From contig MEPR01000093.1 of assembly GCA_001769835.1 (NCBI GenBank), forward strand, positions 1 through 43,653: DNA of 43,653 nt. Direction: 5' to 3'. Made by a program: the position numbers and the translations under genes. Origin of the DNA: Bdellovibrionales bacterium GWB1_55_8. Lineage in GTDB: Bacteria > Bdellovibrionota > UBA1018. The notes below the pieces were generated by a model. The model was not told the origin of the DNA, searched no databases, and saw nothing but the letters and a program-made list of their open reading frames with translations. Of the stretch, positions 6,817-15,627 are shown piece after piece (within the stretch, counting starts at the first letter, position 1; every line of letters starts with the position of its first letter).

Positions 6817-8796
6817 ATGAGCGCTGAAAAACCCGATCATCTGAAGACCCCGCAGCATAAAGGCCCGCCGATGCAACCCCAGGATGTCGCTTCCGTCCTG
6901 AAACAGATTCAAAGGCCTGAGCGCGCCGTGATTACCGCCGGAATGCCCTATGCCAATGGTCCGCTCCACATCGGACACCTTGCGGGCGCGCATGTGCCAG
7001 GTGACATCTACACACGCTGGATGTCTCTTTTGATCGGTCGTGAGAACGTGCTTTTCGTCAACGGCACGGACGATCATGGATCCACCAGTGAAGTCGCGGC
7101 TCTTCAAGCCGGAGTTCCAATTCGCGAGTTCATCGATGGAATTCACGCCAAGCAGCGCGTGACCCTGAAGCGCTATGGCATTGATCTGGACGTGTATACC
7201 GGTACGTCACGCCCGGAATGTTTCCCGATCCACAAGGAACTGGCGCAGGACGTCGTTCGTAAACTTTATAAAAACGGGATGCTTGAAAAACGCACTAGTC
7301 AGCAGTGGTTTGACCCCAAGTTGAACCGTTTTTTGCCGGACCGTTATGTCAAGGGCCGCTGCCCGAATCCCAAGTGCGAGAACAAAAACGCGTACAGCGA
7401 CGAGTGTGATCGCTGCGGAATGCAGTATGAGCCCAGCCAGCTGATCGATCCGCGAAGTGCGGTCAGCGACGCCGTCCCGGTCATGAAAGACACCGTGCAT
7501 TGGTGGCTTGACATGTGGAAAGTGTCTGAGGTTTTGCGAGCCTGGATTCAGAGCAAGGAAGGGCAGTGGAGAAAACCCGTCCTTGCGGAAGTGCTCGGTG
7601 CCGTTCTCCCGTCCATTCGTTTCGATGCCACTCTCGAGCCTCAATACAAAGAGATCAAGGCGTCGCTTCCGAAACACAAGCCGCGTTATGCGCCGGGGAA
7701 GAAGGTCGCGCTCCAGTTTGAGTCGAAAGACGACCTGGCAAAGGGCCGGTCAGAGCTTGAGAAGCACGGGATCAAAAGCGAGCTGGTGGATGAGTGGGCG
7801 CATCGTTCGATCACCCGCGACGTTTCCTGGGGGATTCCGCTACCGGTTGAACTGGATCCCGACATGGCAGGAAAGACTCTTTACGTCTGGCCGGATTCGC
7901 TCATCGCGCCGATTTCTTTTTCCAAAGTCGCTTTGGCCGAGAAGGGGCAAGACCCGGCTCGTTATAAGGAATTCTGGTACAATTCGAAGGCGCGTGTTTT
8001 CCAGTTCCTGGGTCAGGACAACGTTTTCTTCTACGTGATCATGCAGGGAGCGATGTGGCTCGGGACCCAGGAAGATCCGATGCGTTTGCCAAAAGAAGGC
8101 GAACTTCAGCTCACTGATATTTTCGGTTGTTTCCATCTTCAGGTGAATGGCGAGAAAATGAGCAAATCGCGCGGCAATTTCTTCAGCGGCGATCAGCTCC
8201 TGGATGAAAAGGGGTATTCCGCTGATCAGATCCGCTATTTCCTGGCCACGCTGAGTCTGCCTGAAAAGGCGTCCAACTTTGATTTCGCGGGCCTGGATGA
8301 GCGCAATCGGTTCCTCGCGGGGCCGTTGAACGCCTCGTTCGAGAAGCCGATCTCAGCCGTGCACTCGAAATTCGGGGGGAAAGTCCCTGAAGGTGAGCTT
8401 CTCGAAAAGGTGCGTACGGAAACACTTCAGATCGTGCGCCGCTATGTGAAGTTCATGGAACGCAGCGAGTACTCGAATCTGATCGGTGCGATCGAGAACT
8501 ACGCGCGTCTCATCAACAGCCTCTTCACTCAGTACAAACCTCATGATGACCGGCATCCGGAGCAGGCCAGACGCGATGCGCTTTATTCCTGCTTCTACGT
8601 CCTCAAGAACATCATGATCATGCTCTATCCGTTTGTGCCGGATACGATGAACAAGATCCGCGAATCGCTCCGGCTCGATCCAAGCGTGTTCCGGATCGAC
8701 GAGCTGGGCACGCCGATTCCAGCCGGCCACGAGATCGGGCCGAAGCAGCAGTTCTTCCCTGCAGTCGCGGGCGTGGAAGCTTCGGCTGAACTCTAG
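6817..8796 (+). CDS. metG: Methionyl-tRNA synthetase
   Basis: The enzyme charges tRNA-Met with methionine using ATP, in the cytoplasm. The class I HIGH motif is PLHIGHLAG (about residues 49-57) and the KMSKS motif lies at about 447-451 (NGEKMSKS). A four-cysteine zinc knuckle (CPNPKC ... CDRCG) is near residue 182-204, as in the one-knuckle bacterial type. The protein stops without the C-terminal EMAPII/Trbp111 tRNA-binding domain. Between the zinc region and the ITRDVSWGIPLP segment there is an insertion of about 55-60 residues rich in lysine, proline and charged residues that E. coli MetRS lacks. The start is uncertain: ATG 6817 has no ribosome site but follows a -10-like box; ATG 6871 has AAAGG upstream and would also keep all motifs. 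Confidence 0.95.
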   Translation: MSAEKPDHLKTPQHKGPPMQPQDVASVLKQIQRPERAVITAGMPYANGPLHIGHLAGAHVPGDIYTRWMSLLIGRENVLFVNGTDDHGSTSEVAALQAGVPIREFIDGIHAKQRVTLKRYGIDLDVYTGTSRPECFPIHKELAQDVVRKLYKNGMLEKRTSQQWFDPKLNRFLPDRYVKGRCPNPKCENKNAYSDECDRCGMQYEPSQLIDPRSAVSDAVPVMKDTVHWWLDMWKVSEVLRAWIQSKEGQWRKPVLAEVLGAVLPSIRFDATLEPQYKEIKASLPKHKPRYAPGKKVALQFESKDDLAKGRSELEKHGIKSELVDEWAHRSITRDVSWGIPLPVELDPDMAGKTLYVWPDSLIAPISFSKVALAEKGQDPARYKEFWYNSKARVFQFLGQDNVFFYVIMQGAMWLGTQEDPMRLPKEGELQLTDIFGCFHLQVNGEKMSKSRGNFFSGDQLLDEKGYSADQIRYFLATLSLPEKASNFDFAGLDERNRFLAGPLNASFEKPISAVHSKFGGKVPEGELLEKVRTETLQIVRRYVKFMERSEYSNLIGAIENYARLINSLFTQYKPHDDRHPEQARRDALYSCFYVLKNIMIMLYPFVPDTMNKIRESLRLDPSVFRIDELGTPIPAGHEIGPKQQFFPAVAGVEASAEL

Positions 8797-9044
8797 TCCT
8801 TGGTTTTCAGCTTGGAATCGTTCGCCTGAATGAAGGCTTTGATATCATCCACGGAATCGAGCAATTTCTTCCATTGCTCCTTGTAAAGGGTGACTGGGAA
8901 ACGTCCAAGGCCGTAAACCGAGACCCCGCCCTTTTCGCTGACTTTGAGCGAGATGCCTTTGGTGGCGGTGGAAGTGCGTTTCAGTGCCTCGTTCTCGGCT
9001 TTCAGTCTTTCCAGTTCCGCTTTGATGTCTTCGTTCTCACTCAT
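8793..9044 (-). CDS. Small conserved protein with N-terminal coiled coil
   Basis: The product has 83 residues. Residues 1-28 are a charged heptad-like helix (AELERLKAENEALKR), likely a coiled coil for dimerisation. Residues 30-83 contain KGGVSVYGLGRFPVTLYKEQW and a helical end (DDIKAFIQAND). I believe proteins with this YGLGRFPVTLY core occur in several bacterial phyla, but I know of no function. No signal peptide. The ATG has GGAGAA eight bases upstream. It lies 21 bp downstream of nadA on the same strand and shares a 4 bp tail-to-tail overlap with metG. It is probably cotranscribed with nadA. Confidence 0.75.
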   Translation of the reverse strand: MSENEDIKAELERLKAENEALKRTSTATKGISLKVSEKGGVSVYGLGRFPVTLYKEQWKKLLDSVDDIKAFIQANDSKLKTKD

Positions 9045-9065
9045 GATGTGGGTTCTCCAATTGGT

Positions 9066-10007
9066 TTACTTTGACCAGTCTAGCATACGCTGCAATGGAA
9101 CAAGGGCCTTTTCCCGGACGTCTTCCGGCACGGTGATTTCGGGCGCCTCGGTTTTCAGGCAGGCGTAAACTTTTTCGAGCGTGTTCAATTTCATGAACGG
9201 ACATTCATTACAGCTGCAGTTCTGATTCGGGGGGGCCGGGATCAGATTCTTTCCAGGTGCTTTTTTTCGCATCTGATGAAGAATTCCCTCTTCGGTCGCC
9301 ACGATGAAGGTCTGCTTCGGGCTTTCGATGACGTGATTCAGGAGTGCCGAGGTGCTACCCACGAAAGCCGCGCGAGAAAGCAGCGTGGGCTCGCATTCCG
9401 GGTGCGCGATCAATTCCGCTTCAGGATTCCTGATCTGCAGATCGATGATCTTCCGTTCAGAAAAGGTCTCGTGAACGATGCAGGCTCCCTGCCAGAGAAG
9501 CATCTCGCGGCCGGTCTGTTTCGCCACATAGGCACCCAGATTCCGGTCGGGCGCGAAAAGGATCGGCCGATCCCGTGGAATCCTGTTCACGATTTTCACG
9601 GCGTTTGAGCTGGTGCAGATCACGTCGCTCTGCGCTTTGATGGCGGCCGAGCAGTTGATGTACGTGACCACGAAATGATCCGGGTGTTTCGCGCGGAATC
9701 TGGCGAACGCATCGGGCGGGCAGCTGTCCGAGAGCGAGCAGCCGGCGCGCAGGTCGGGCATGACCACCTTCCTGCTCGGGTTCAGGATCTTGGCGCCTTC
9801 AGCCATGAAATGGACGCCCGCGAAAACAATCAGAGGCGCTTCGGTACGCTGTGCGGCGCGGGCGAGTTCGAGACTGTCGCCTACATGGTCAGCGATGTCC
9901 TGGATATCCGGCTCCTGGTAATAATGAGCCAGAATCACCGCCTGTTTTTGACGTTTCAGCTGGCTGATTTTCTCGAACAGGTCGTCTGTTCCCGCTAATG
10001 TGCCCAT
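9066..10007 (-). CDS. nadA: Quinolinate synthase A
   Basis: NadA condenses iminoaspartate with dihydroxyacetone phosphate to quinolinate in de novo NAD synthesis, using an oxygen-sensitive [4Fe-4S] cluster. The chosen ATG (10005-10007) has CAGGAA eight bases upstream; a longer frame would start at TTG. The 313-residue product has the conserved AILAHYYQ and VGDSLELAR segments, the first cluster cysteine C90 (RAGCSLSD), the second C205 (HPECEP) and a C-terminal cysteine group ([10 protein letters not shown], residues 263-272) holding the third ligand. Length and motif order are typical. Neither nadB nor nadC is in the window. The small coiled-coil gene follows directly. Confidence 0.95.
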   Translation of the reverse strand: MGTLAGTDDLFEKISQLKRQKQAVILAHYYQEPDIQDIADHVGDSLELARAAQRTEAPLIVFAGVHFMAEGAKILNPSRKVVMPDLRAGCSLSDSCPPDAFARFRAKHPDHFVVTYINCSAAIKAQSDVICTSSNAVKIVNRIPRDRPILFAPDRNLGAYVAKQTGREMLLWQGACIVHETFSERKIIDLQIRNPEAELIAHPECEPTLLSRAAFVGSTSALLNHVIESPKQTFIVATEEGILHQMRKKAPGKNLIPAPPNQNCSCNECPFMKLNTLEKVYACLKTEAPEITVPEDVREKALVPLQRMLDWSK

Positions 10008-10183
10008 GCGTGTTTCCTGCAGTTGTATCCCGCAAATGATTGAGATAGTAGAACTAGCCAAAACGTGAGTATCTGGCAAGTTCGTAAAAGGCTCCTCGTT
10101 TGACGCCTAAGGCGTCTGGCGCGACAGCCGGCTCATGATTTCGCGTGAGATTCCGCTCATGTGTGAGAAAATGGTTGAAGTAG

Positions 10184-10200
10184 CCAATTGGCCCAATTGG
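10184..10200. promoter_or_regulatory. Tandem CCAATTGG palindromes, candidate operator
   Basis: Two copies of the perfect 8 bp palindrome CCAATTGG lie at 10184-10191 and 10193-10200, one base apart. They sit in the 256 bp gap between the divergent nadA and 10264 genes, where a regulator could act on either. No regulator is known to me for this exact sequence. Confidence 0.3.
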
Positions 10201-10263
10201 ACGTTTTGGATTTGAGCGAACGCATCGGGAGTAGTTGCGGTGGATCCGCGGAGAGCAGAAGTT

Positions 10264-10668
10264 ATGGGATTTATCGACAAAATGAAAGTTCTGATCGGAG
10301 CACAGGAGAGTGAAAACGCGGATCACGCGCAGGAAGAGTCAGAGAAGGAAGAAAAGGATAAAGATGTTATGACGAAAGTCCTGAAAAAGGGCCGGGCCAT
10401 GAGGATTATCTTCTTCTATCCCGGCGAAGAAGGCACTTACGTTGAGAACGCCGACGTAACGCTTTACGAGAACGGCATCGTGCATATCCGTTCCAGTCAG
10501 GAAGAGACCACGGCTCATCTGCAGAATTGTGAAATCCTCTGGCGTTTCGAAGTCGATGGCGAAGACCGGGTGAACAAGGTCCGACTCCTGAAGCCGAGAG
10601 GTCCGGGTCAGAGCGAGAGTGTCGAGGTCGAGAGCGGGGGTAAGAACAACCCGGACAAGTCTCGCTAA
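10264..10668 (+). CDS. Hypothetical protein upstream of the thiamine transporter
   Basis: I do not recognise this 134-residue protein. The ATG at 10264 has GGAGAG eight bases upstream; a GTG at 10240 is in frame but lacks such a site. Residues 12-40 are highly charged (many Glu, Asp and Lys), probably disordered. Residues 48-108 look like a compact beta-rich domain (MRIIFFYPGEEGTYVENADV, VTLYENGIVHIRSS, EILWRFEVDG). The tail is again polar and flexible. No signal peptide or membrane segment. It is followed 13 bp later by thiB and would be the first gene of that transcript, but nothing in it points to thiamine. Confidence 0.7.
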   Translation: MGFIDKMKVLIGAQESENADHAQEESEKEEKDKDVMTKVLKKGRAMRIIFFYPGEEGTYVENADVTLYENGIVHIRSSQEETTAHLQNCEILWRFEVDGEDRVNKVRLLKPRGPGQSESVEVESGGKNNPDKSR

Positions 10669-10681
10669 TTCCTGAACGCAT

Positions 10682-11758
10682 GTGCTGCAAAGAAGATTTC
10701 AAACCTTAACCGCCCTCGTCGCGTTTTCTTTCTCTCAGGCTTCTGCTGCTGAAAAGCCCGCGGATCTTCAGATTTATGCCTATGACAGCTTTGTTGCGGC
10801 GGGCGGTCTCGGACCAGAGATTCTGCCCATTTTCGAAGCGCGCTGCGGCTGCCGCGTAAGGGCCCTTTCTTCGGGGGATGCGGGACAACTGCTGACCAGG
10901 CTTCAGCTCGATGCCGAGCGAGGTTCGTCCGGAGCTCAGCTCGTGATCGGGCTCGACCAGCGTACCTGGGAGCAGGCTAAGCCTTTCCTCGAGGAGTGGG
11001 GGAAGTGGTCGCCTGAGGGCTATTCGCAAGTGCTGCCTGAAGTGAAAGTGGGTTCCGGCTTTCTTCCGTTTGATCACGGGTATTTCGCTCTGATCGCGGA
11101 TCAGGAGGCACTTTCGGCGGACAAGCTGAGTGCTCCTTCTTCGCTTCAGGATCTACGCAAGTCAGAATGGAAGAGAAATATATTGCTTCAGGATCCAAGA
11201 ACGTCAACGCCCGGCCTCGCCTTCCTTCTGTATACTAAAGCGGTGCTCGGCGATGGAGTATGGGATTTCTGGCGCGATCTTCGTACACAGTGGCTGACGC
11301 TCACGCCTGGGTGGGATGCAGCCTACTCCATGTTTCTCAGAAAAGAGGCGCCGCTGGTCTGGAGTTATACGACGAGCGAGGCTTATCATGTGGAGCATGG
11401 GGGGAACCGGATGAAGAACGGCCAGAGCCGTTACGAGGCCGTGTTGTTCCGGGAGGGCCAGCCTGTTCAGATTGAAGGCGCGGCGCTTGTGAAGCGCGGT
11501 ATTCAAACCGAGACGCAGCGCAAGCTCGCACGTGAATTCCTCGAATTTCTCCTTTCTTCCGATGTGCAGAGCCGAATTCCGCTCAGAAACTGGATGTTTC
11601 CCGTTCGGCGGAACGTGAAATTGCCGAAGAGTTTTCAAGACCTCCGGAAACCCGCGAAGCTGGTGAAGACCTCCGATTCCGCCTCCGATGCGCGGGTGAC
11701 GTTGGGCGAGTGGGCGCGAATCGTGGCTGGCGGCGCAAAATCCACACGACGGGAATAA
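10682..11758 (+). CDS. thiB: Thiamine ABC transporter substrate-binding protein
   Basis: This is the periplasmic receptor of the thiamine/TPP importer. It starts at GTG with a signal peptide ending near SQASA-AEK (about residue 22). The mature protein has hallmark ThiB segments: IYAYDSFVAAGGLGPEI, RCGCRVRAL, VIGLDQ, PFDHGYFALI, LLQDPRTSTPGLAFLL, LTPGWDAAYSMFL and WSYTTSEAYH. Total length is 358 residues; E. coli ThiB is about 330. There is no visible ribosome site before the GTG, and the gene starts 13 bp after the upstream gene, so translation may depend on it. It is followed 3 bp later by thiP. No TPP riboswitch was found upstream. Confidence 0.88.
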   Translation: MLQRRFQTLTALVAFSFSQASAAEKPADLQIYAYDSFVAAGGLGPEILPIFEARCGCRVRALSSGDAGQLLTRLQLDAERGSSGAQLVIGLDQRTWEQAKPFLEEWGKWSPEGYSQVLPEVKVGSGFLPFDHGYFALIADQEALSADKLSAPSSLQDLRKSEWKRNILLQDPRTSTPGLAFLLYTKAVLGDGVWDFWRDLRTQWLTLTPGWDAAYSMFLRKEAPLVWSYTTSEAYHVEHGGNRMKNGQSRYEAVLFREGQPVQIEGAALVKRGIQTETQRKLAREFLEFLLSSDVQSRIPLRNWMFPVRRNVKLPKSFQDLRKPAKLVKTSDSASDARVTLGEWARIVAGGAKSTRRE

Positions 11759-11761
11759 TGA

Positions 11762-13366
11762 ATGGCCAAAGATGTTTCCAGGGATCGATGGATCAAGGCC
11801 TCATTGTTGACCGGAAGCGGACTGCTATGGCTCGCGCTTGTTGCGATCCCGCTGGGGTCTGTTCTGATCCGCTTGCGGTCAGTCACGGCGCTGCTGGATC
11901 CCGAGATTCTCCAGATCGTGCGATTCACCGCGATTCAGGCCTCCGTAAGCACCGCGATTTCCATTCTGATCGGTTTCCCTTTGGGGCTCGTCCTTGGCAG
12001 GCCCCTTGCGCTCGCGGATCGTTTCTCAGGTTTGCGGCGGATGCTGCTTGCGATGCCGTATGGCGTTCCCACGGTCGTTGCAGGGACCGCCTGGGTGATC
12101 TGGCTCGGACGATCAGGCATTCTTGCGGAGTCGGGGCTAAGGCTCGATTGGGCGTACACGGCGGCCGGTGTAGTGACGGCTCATGTTTTTTTCAATGCAC
12201 CCTGGGTCGCTCTGCTTGTCTCCGAATCGCGGGCCCGGATAGCGAATGACCTGATCGATGCGGCAGGCACTCTCGGAGCCGGAAGTTGGGGGCGTTTCAA
12301 ATGGATCACATGGCCCGCAGTGAAGTGGGTTCTCGCGAGTTCCGCGACGCAGGTTTTCTCTCTTTGCGTGATGAGCTTCGCGCTTGTTCTGATTCTTGGA
12401 GGAGGGCCTCCGGTTCAGACGCTTGAGACCGCACTTTACGCACGAATGCGGTACGGGAGCCTGGATCTCGATGGAGCCGTGGCCTGTGGCATCTGGGAAT
12501 TGACTTTGACGCTTCTTCCCTGGGCTCTTTTGCTTCTCATTCAGCCCTCGTGGTCCGCGGCAGAACGCGAGACTGCTGGCGTTCGGCCGCGGGGTTCCGG
12601 TTCATCGCGCCGTCAGTCGGGCTGGCTCGTTTTCGCGACGACACTGGTTTCCGCACTATTCATGGTCCCATATGTTGCGGTGATATTCTCAAGTGGGATG
12701 AAGCCTTGGCAGGCTCTTCTGGCTCCCGGATCGATCGAGCAGCTCTCAACTCCGCTCAAATGGACTGCGATTCTCGCAATCCTGAGCGGGATCGGTACGC
12801 TCGGCTTGACGCTTTTATCCGTTCTTGCGGCAAGGGCACTGGCCAAAGTCCCGGCCATGCAGCGACTTTTTACGACGCTCTGGGTATTGCCTTCGGGAAT
12901 TTCCGTCCTGGTGCTGGGACTTGGTTTCTGGCTGGCGTACGGGAAATGGCTGGATCCTTTTTCGGGGAGTCTCACTGCGATGGTTGCTCTTCAGGCGATC
13001 CTTTTCACCCCGGTTGCCTTTCGAATGATCTGGCCGGTCGCGCGCTCTTCCCCTGAAATCCTTCTTGAGGCTGCCACCGGCCTGGGCGCCTCGAAGTTAC
13101 AGCGCTTTCTGGCTGTGGAATGGCCTCGTTTGCGATCGCCGATCTTCTCGGCGCTTGCAATCGTCATGGGCGCGTCCGTGGGTGAGGTGGCCGCCGTCAG
13201 TTTATTTTACGGGGAAGGGATTTTCCCGCTTCCGTTGCTGCTGTCCAGGTGGATGGGGCAATATCGTTTCGAAGAGGCTCAGGCCCTTTCGGCCGTATTA
13301 TTGGTGCTGGCAAGTGGAACGATCGCTCTGGTATCCAGATGGGGATTCTATGACAAGCGTTCATGA
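11762..13366 (+). CDS. thiP: Thiamine ABC transporter permease
   Basis: A 534-residue inner-membrane protein with about twelve hydrophobic segments in two similar halves, as in the ThiP/iron(III)-type permeases in which both halves are fused. Each half has a coupling loop for the ATPase: DAAGTLGAGSWGRFKWITWP in the first and EAATGLGASKLQRFLAVEWP in the second. It would form the channel for thiamine delivered by ThiB. It starts 3 bp after thiB, and its last 17 bases overlap thiQ. Length and half-duplication fit ThiP; related permeases take up iron or putrescine, so the substrate call rests mainly on ThiB. Confidence 0.88.
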   Translation: MAKDVSRDRWIKASLLTGSGLLWLALVAIPLGSVLIRLRSVTALLDPEILQIVRFTAIQASVSTAISILIGFPLGLVLGRPLALADRFSGLRRMLLAMPYGVPTVVAGTAWVIWLGRSGILAESGLRLDWAYTAAGVVTAHVFFNAPWVALLVSESRARIANDLIDAAGTLGAGSWGRFKWITWPAVKWVLASSATQVFSLCVMSFALVLILGGGPPVQTLETALYARMRYGSLDLDGAVACGIWELTLTLLPWALLLLIQPSWSAAERETAGVRPRGSGSSRRQSGWLVFATTLVSALFMVPYVAVIFSSGMKPWQALLAPGSIEQLSTPLKWTAILAILSGIGTLGLTLLSVLAARALAKVPAMQRLFTTLWVLPSGISVLVLGLGFWLAYGKWLDPFSGSLTAMVALQAILFTPVAFRMIWPVARSSPEILLEAATGLGASKLQRFLAVEWPRLRSPIFSALAIVMGASVGEVAAVSLFYGEGIFPLPLLLSRWMGQYRFEEAQALSAVLLVLASGTIALVSRWGFYDKRS

Positions 13367-14039
13367 GCCAGAACATCTGCCGCGGCAATTGAAAGTCGAT
13401 GGGCTTTCCAAAAGGATCGGAGACTTCGTCCTTCGTGCAAGTTTTCAGATTCGGGCGAATGAGCGGGCGGCTTTAGTTGGACCGAGTGGGAGCGGTAAGA
13501 CCACCTTGCTGCGGCTCATTGCAGGCCTCGAAAACGAGGATAGCGGTCGGATTCTGCTGGATGGAACTGACGTGACGCAGTTGCCGCCAGGAGCTCGGAG
13601 CATCGGATACGTTTTTCAGGATCAAGCGCTTTTTCCCGCGTTGAGCGTGCTTGAAAATGTCACCTTTGGGCTTCGCGTGCGGCGCGTTCCCCGGCGCAAA
13701 CGGGAATTGGAGGGCATGGTCTGGCTCGAGAGAATGGGAATGGCGTCTCATGCCTCACAGTCCGTCATGCGCTTATCGGGGGGGGAACGACAACGCATCG
13801 CGTTTGCTCGTGCATTGATCTGGAAACCCCGACTGATTCTGCTCGACGAGCCTTTTTCCGCACTGGATCGGGAAATGAGGGGAGTTCTGCATCGGGAACT
13901 CATGGAACTTCATCAGGCCTGGCCAGTTCCGATGCTGCTGGTGAGCCATGACGAATCCGATATCAGCGCTGTTGCCACGGTGCGCCTTGAAATAAAAGAT
14001 GAACAGGAAGGTCCCTTGCACGTGCATCGCGTGACTTAA
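13350..14039 (+). CDS. thiQ: Thiamine ABC transporter ATP-binding protein
   Basis: The start chosen is the ATG at 13350, inside the end of thiP; this 17 bp overlap suggests translational coupling. The 229-residue ATPase has Walker A GPSGSGKT (44-51), Q-loop glutamine Q90 (VFQDQALFP), signature LSGGE (142-146), Walker B LILLDEP (162-168) and the switch histidine H200. It is short, like E. coli ThiQ (about 230), without the C-terminal regulatory domain seen in longer importer ATPases. It would power thiamine uptake with ThiBP. Downstream there is about 175 bp without a gene before icd. Confidence 0.88.
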   Translation: MTSVHEPEHLPRQLKVDGLSKRIGDFVLRASFQIRANERAALVGPSGSGKTTLLRLIAGLENEDSGRILLDGTDVTQLPPGARSIGYVFQDQALFPALSVLENVTFGLRVRRVPRRKRELEGMVWLERMGMASHASQSVMRLSGGERQRIAFARALIWKPRLILLDEPFSALDREMRGVLHRELMELHQAWPVPMLLVSHDESDISAVATVRLEIKDEQEGPLHVHRVT

Positions 14040-14094
14040 TGCGACGCACCAGGCGAAAAGTATTTTCGTCATGCATGAACATGCCGTGAATTTT

Positions 14095-14149
14095 TTGACA
14101 ATTGACCACACACAGGGTCATTGAATAAAGTGTCGATTCACATTACAAA
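14095..14149 (+). promoter_or_regulatory. icd: Candidate promoter region of icd
   Basis: The 176 bp between thiQ and icd is AT-rich. It has TTGACA at 14095-14100, and TTGAAT at 14121-14126 followed after 17 bases by TACAAA at 14144-14149. Neither is a full consensus pair. A promoter for the TCA block is expected here, but the exact position is a guess. Confidence 0.25.
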
Positions 14150-14215
14150 ATCACTGAATCCGAATACGTTTTTTTCATACTTTTTTCATAGATTTTCCTG
14201 GAGGCAGCTCAAGTT

Positions 14216-15541
14216 ATGTCAAATCACCCTAAATTTCAGACCATTGCCGCTCCGACAAGGGGCGAGACAATCACGATCACGAACGGCAAATTGAATGTGC
14301 CGAAAAATCCGATTGTTCCTTTCATCGAAGGCGACGGCACTGGCCGCGACATCTGGCGCTCGTCACAAGCTGTATTGGATGCCGCTGTTGCGAAAGCCTA
14401 TAAAGGCGAACGCAAGATTGAATGGCTTGAAGTTTATGCCGGCGAGAAGGCGTTCAATAAGTTCAATAACTGGTTGCCTGAAGATACGATCACGGCCATG
14501 CGGCACTATCTCGTTTCGATCAAAGGGCCGCTGACCACGCCAATCGGTGGTGGCATTCGGTCTTTGAACGTTGCGCTCCGGCAGATGCTCGATCTCTACG
14601 TCTGTCTCCGCCCCGTTCGTTATTTCAAGGGTGTTCCTTCACCTGTGAAACATCCCGAAAAAGTGGACATGACCATTTTCCGCGAAAACACCGAGGACAT
14701 CTACGCGGGTATCGAGTTTGAAGCCGGTTCGGATGCCGCGAAGAAAATGCTCGCGTTCATCAAGGAGAATTTCCCGAAAGACTACGGCAAGATTCGTTTC
14801 CCGGAAACCACGGGCCTTGGTGTCAAGCCGGTCTCCCAGCAAGGAACGGAACGTCTGGTTCGGTCGGCGATTGAATTCGCCATCAAGAACAAATCGAAGT
14901 CGGTCACCTTGGTTCATAAGGGCAACATCATGAAGTATACGGAAGGCGCCTTCCGGAATTACGGTTACGCCGTTGCGGAAAAAGAGTTCGCGGACCAGAC
15001 CTATACTTGGGATCAATGGGAGCGGACCAAGAAAGAAAAGGGCGAAGAAGCCGCCAATGCCGAGCAGAAAGCGGAACTCGCAAAAGGCAAAGTCCTGATC
15101 AAGGATGCGATTGCTGACATCACCTTGCAACAGGTGCTGACCCGTCCGGAAGAGTTCCAGGTCATCGCGACTTTGAATCTGAATGGGGATTATCTCTCTG
15201 ACGCCCTGGCAGCTCAGGTCGGCGGTATCGGCATCGCTCCGGGCGGAAACGCGAACTACCTGACCGGACACGCGGTATTCGAAGCCACGCATGGAACGGC
15301 TCCGAAATACGCCGACCTCGACAAGGTGAATCCTGGTTCGGTGATTCTCTCGGGTGAGATGATGCTTCGCTATATGGGCTGGACGGAAGCCGCCGATCTC
15401 ATCATCAAGGGCATGGATGGTGCGATCGCTTCGAAGAACGTGACGTACGACTTCGCCCGCCTGATGAAGCAGGAAGGCCAGTCCGGCGTAACGGAAGTGA
15501 AGTGCTCAGAGTTCGGTCAGCAGATTATTAAGCATATGTAA
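14216..15541 (+). CDS. icd: Isocitrate dehydrogenase (NADP-type)
   Basis: Converts isocitrate to 2-oxoglutarate and CO2, reducing NADP. The 441-residue protein is of the E. coli type: [13 protein letters not shown] near residue 35-47, [20 protein letters not shown] at 104-123 with S116 at the position of the E. coli Ser113 that AceK phosphorylates, [29 protein letters not shown] and the C-terminal [10 protein letters not shown]. It is about 25 residues longer than E. coli Icd, through a lysine/glutamate-rich insert around residue 260-285 ([17 protein letters not shown]). The ATG has GGAGG 11 bases upstream. It heads the icd-mdh-sucC-sucD block. No aceK is in the window, so control by phosphorylation cannot be judged. 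Confidence 0.95.
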   Translation: MSNHPKFQTIAAPTRGETITITNGKLNVPKNPIVPFIEGDGTGRDIWRSSQAVLDAAVAKAYKGERKIEWLEVYAGEKAFNKFNNWLPEDTITAMRHYLVSIKGPLTTPIGGGIRSLNVALRQMLDLYVCLRPVRYFKGVPSPVKHPEKVDMTIFRENTEDIYAGIEFEAGSDAAKKMLAFIKENFPKDYGKIRFPETTGLGVKPVSQQGTERLVRSAIEFAIKNKSKSVTLVHKGNIMKYTEGAFRNYGYAVAEKEFADQTYTWDQWERTKKEKGEEAANAEQKAELAKGKVLIKDAIADITLQQVLTRPEEFQVIATLNLNGDYLSDALAAQVGGIGIAPGGNANYLTGHAVFEATHGTAPKYADLDKVNPGSVILSGEMMLRYMGWTEAADLIIKGMDGAIASKNVTYDFARLMKQEGQSGVTEVKCSEFGQQIIKHM

Positions 15542-15551
15542 TCAACCATGG

Positions 15552-15608
15552 AAGAGGGGCTGGAGAGTCAAGCGAACACTTTGTGCGAGCGGAGCTTCCA
15601 GCCCTCTT
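15552..15608 (+). ncRNA. Structured RNA element 1, upstream of mdh
   Basis: Stem 15557-15564 (GGGCTGGA) pairs perfectly with 15597-15604, and extends outward by four more pairs after one bulged G (15552-15555 with 15605-15608). It encloses GAGTCAAGCGA (15565-15575), a small CAC-TTT-GTG hairpin and GCGAGCGGAGCT (15585-15596). The same two internal segments occur, base for base, before sucC inside a different but equally complementary stem. It begins 10 bases after the icd stop and ends 19 bases before the mdh start; the mdh ribosome site lies just after it. A cis-acting RNA that controls translation or mRNA processing is the best guess; a REP-like repeat is the alternative. Confidence 0.6.
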
Positions 15609-15627
15609 TCAAAGAAAGGGAATCCAA

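Noticed and set aside
10054-10326. Minus-strand open frame of 90 codons upstream of nadA
   Set aside because: It overlaps the nadA 5' region and the plus-strand gene at 10264, and has no ribosome site or recognisable domain.
14040-14100. Terminator after thiQ
   Set aside because: Short inverted repeats (for example CGAAAA with TTTTCG) and a T-run at 14091-14096 exist but do not form one convincing stem plus U-tract.
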